Source: NORP309 sp964564165 (GTDB lineage Bacteria > Pseudomonadota > Gammaproteobacteria > Xanthomonadales > Marinicellaceae). From it: DNA of 6,383 bases. Below, piece by piece: positions 5,122-6,383 of the stretch. How positions within the stretch are numbered: position 1 is the first letter of the stretch; the number at the start of each line of letters is the position of its first letter. The DNA is taken from NCBI GenBank assembly GCA_964564165.1, contig CAZLZZ010000181.1:1-6383 (forward strand), given 5' to 3'. Made by a program: the position numbers and the translations under genes. A model generated the notes under the pieces. The model saw nothing but the letters and a program-made list of their open reading frames with translations. It searched no databases and was not told where the DNA came from.

Positions 5122-6383
5122 CTCCTTTCTTTTTCTGTTATTTCTTTAGAACAGAATAAAGATATTCAAGCAATAGACAACCTCTTTAAAAAATGGGATA
5201 AATCTGATGTTCCTGGTGTGCCTTAGGTATTATTAAGGATGGAAAACTGTGGTATTCTAAAGGTTATGGAATAGCGGACTTGGAGCATGACATAGACATA
5301 ACTCCATCCTCTGTCTTTTTATTGGTTCTGATTCAAAACAGTTTGTGACTTTTAGCATTCTGCTCCTTGAAGAACAAGGAAAATTAAACTTAGATGATAG
5401 CATTCAAAAATACTTACTTGATTTTCCAGATTACGGTAGCCCACAAACTATACGCCATTTCATCCACCATACCAGTGGCGTTAGAGACTATTTAACTTTG
5501 ATGTATTTAAAAGGCAGAAATTATCTAGGTAATTTTAATGTAGATGAGGTTTATGATCTTATAAAAAGGCAGAAGGAGCTAAATTTCCCACCCGGAGAAA
5601 AACACTTGTATAGCAATTCATGCTATTTTATGCTGGCAATGATTGTTGAAAAAGCAGCGGGTGAATCCTTGAAGGTATATGCAAACAAAAACATTTTCCA
5701 ACCTTTAGGCATGAAAAGTACCCTTTTTTATGATGACAATACTGGCCTGATTAAAAATCGTGTTTTTAGTTATCGTAAGAAAAAAAATGAAGCTGGGTTT
5801 GATAATTTAATTAGTAGATTTGACCTTGTTGGTTCTGGTGGGGTTTATTCAAATATAGAAGATTTGTTCTTATGGGATCAGAATTTCTATAACAATAAAC
5901 TCGGAAAAGGAGGTCAGGATATTATTGAAAAAATGCATGAAGAAGGTCTTTTAAATAATGGAAAAAGCAGTGGTTATGCTTTTGCATTGAATAATGGAAC
6001 TTATAAAGGGTTAAAAACCGTTAGTCATGGAGGGTCTCTTGCGGGATATAGAACACAATTAATGCGGTTTCCAGAAGAGAAATTTTCGGTAATTATATTG
6101 GCTAACCGAGGAGACGCAAATCCAACGCGTAAGGCCTATCAAGTGGCAGACATTTTGCTTAAAGATGGTAGTTGAAACAGATGAGCCAACCACTGCAAAA
6201 CCATTAGAAGAGTTTAGCCTGAAACAATTAGCTGGAAACTACGAAAAAAGAGCTGGAGTTGGTTTGGAAATAACTATCAAAGATAGCTCTCTTAATGTTT
6301 TACAAAGCTGGAATAAATCAACATACAAGAGCCAAATGCAAAACTAAAAATATAAGCAGAATTAATTGCCAAAATAGCAAATT

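Larger units (their letters stand above)
4924..6347 (+). pseudogene. Secreted serine hydrolase (beta-lactamase/AmpC-like, S12 family), disrupted by a MITE-like insertion and frameshifts
   Basis: The ATG at 4924 begins MKKYLLI and is then interrupted by the inverted-repeat element. Deleting 177 bases (for example 4945-5121) resumes in frame as LLSFSVISLEQNKDIQAID, a clear Sec signal peptide and mature N-terminus. The frame then runs to DVPGV, where one base is missing near 5220-5223 and an in-frame TAG (5224-5226) appears. It continues one frame over as LGIIKDGKLWYSKGYG. A second one-base loss in the T run 5316-5320 is followed by IGSDSKQF, whose SxxK nucleophile is Ser 5327-5329 and Lys 5336-5338. 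The long remaining open stretch to 6175 carries the Tyr-Ser-Asn motif (5609-5617) and the His-Gly-Gly motif (6026-6034), completing the S12 active-site set. A third shift near 6164-6168 moves the C-terminal domain (VVETDEPTTAKPLEEF...LQSWNKSTYK) into the frame ending at 6347, which looks shorter than usual. The ancestral product would be a periplasmic or secreted esterase, peptidase or beta-lactamase-like enzyme; the substrate cannot be told. As it stands no functional protein is expected. Confidence 0.85.

Noticed and set aside
5345..6175. Functional 276-residue serine hydrolase from GTG 5345
   Set aside because: It lacks the SxxK nucleophile and the N-terminal domain, which lie upstream across frame breaks; there is no ribosome binding site at 5345.
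6165..6347. Independent 60-codon gene following the hydrolase
   Set aside because: Its translation reads as the usual C-terminal extension of the hydrolase (PKPLEEF-like linker and LQSWNKSTY strand), displaced by a +1 shift.

Overview
The window looks like accessory chromosomal DNA from an AT-rich Gram-negative bacterium, most likely a gammaproteobacterium. The evidence is a MerR/ZntR-type metal regulator with its characteristic promoter, an SO_0444-type metal permease, and a Sec-exported subtilase with an I9 propeptide, a PA insert and an 'IFxxGFE' motif of the sort I associate with Marinicella and Xanthomonadales-like secreted proteins. The taxon is inference; no rRNA or tRNA is present.

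Layout. (1) 100-1728, + strand: a compact metal-resistance operon. A MerR-type promoter with a 20-bp spacer and an ACCCT/AGGGT dyad drives a ZntR/CadR/PbrR-like regulator (155-550). Two bases later comes a cysteine-rich SO_0444-type Cu/Zn efflux permease (553-1716). A 10-bp-stem hairpin overlapping the permease stop codon ends the unit and probably also terminates the convergent gene. (2) 1758-4148, - strand: a complete 796-residue secreted subtilisin-like (S8) protease. (3) 4149-4923: mostly decayed DNA. About 250 bases upstream of the protease contain no gene. A minus-strand gene remnant at 4404-4769 can be read only by joining three frames. (4) 4924-6347, + strand: a broken secreted serine hydrolase (beta-lactamase/AmpC-like, S12). 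Its signal-peptide codons are split by a 177-bp net insertion with 41-bp near-perfect terminal inverted repeats, which is a MITE-like element. Removing it in silico restores a textbook signal peptide in frame. Three further frameshifts follow, and the C-terminus looks truncated.

How it works together: regulator and permease form one self-contained metal-sensing and efflux unit, in which sensor and transporter both carry Cys-Cys pairs. The protease is an independent exported enzyme. The last 2 kb is a decaying zone with a transposon-like insertion and homopolymer frameshifts in two adjacent unrelated genes. The least-described item is the MITE-like element. It carries four alternately oriented copies of one 9-mer and lies exactly in a signal-peptide coding sequence.
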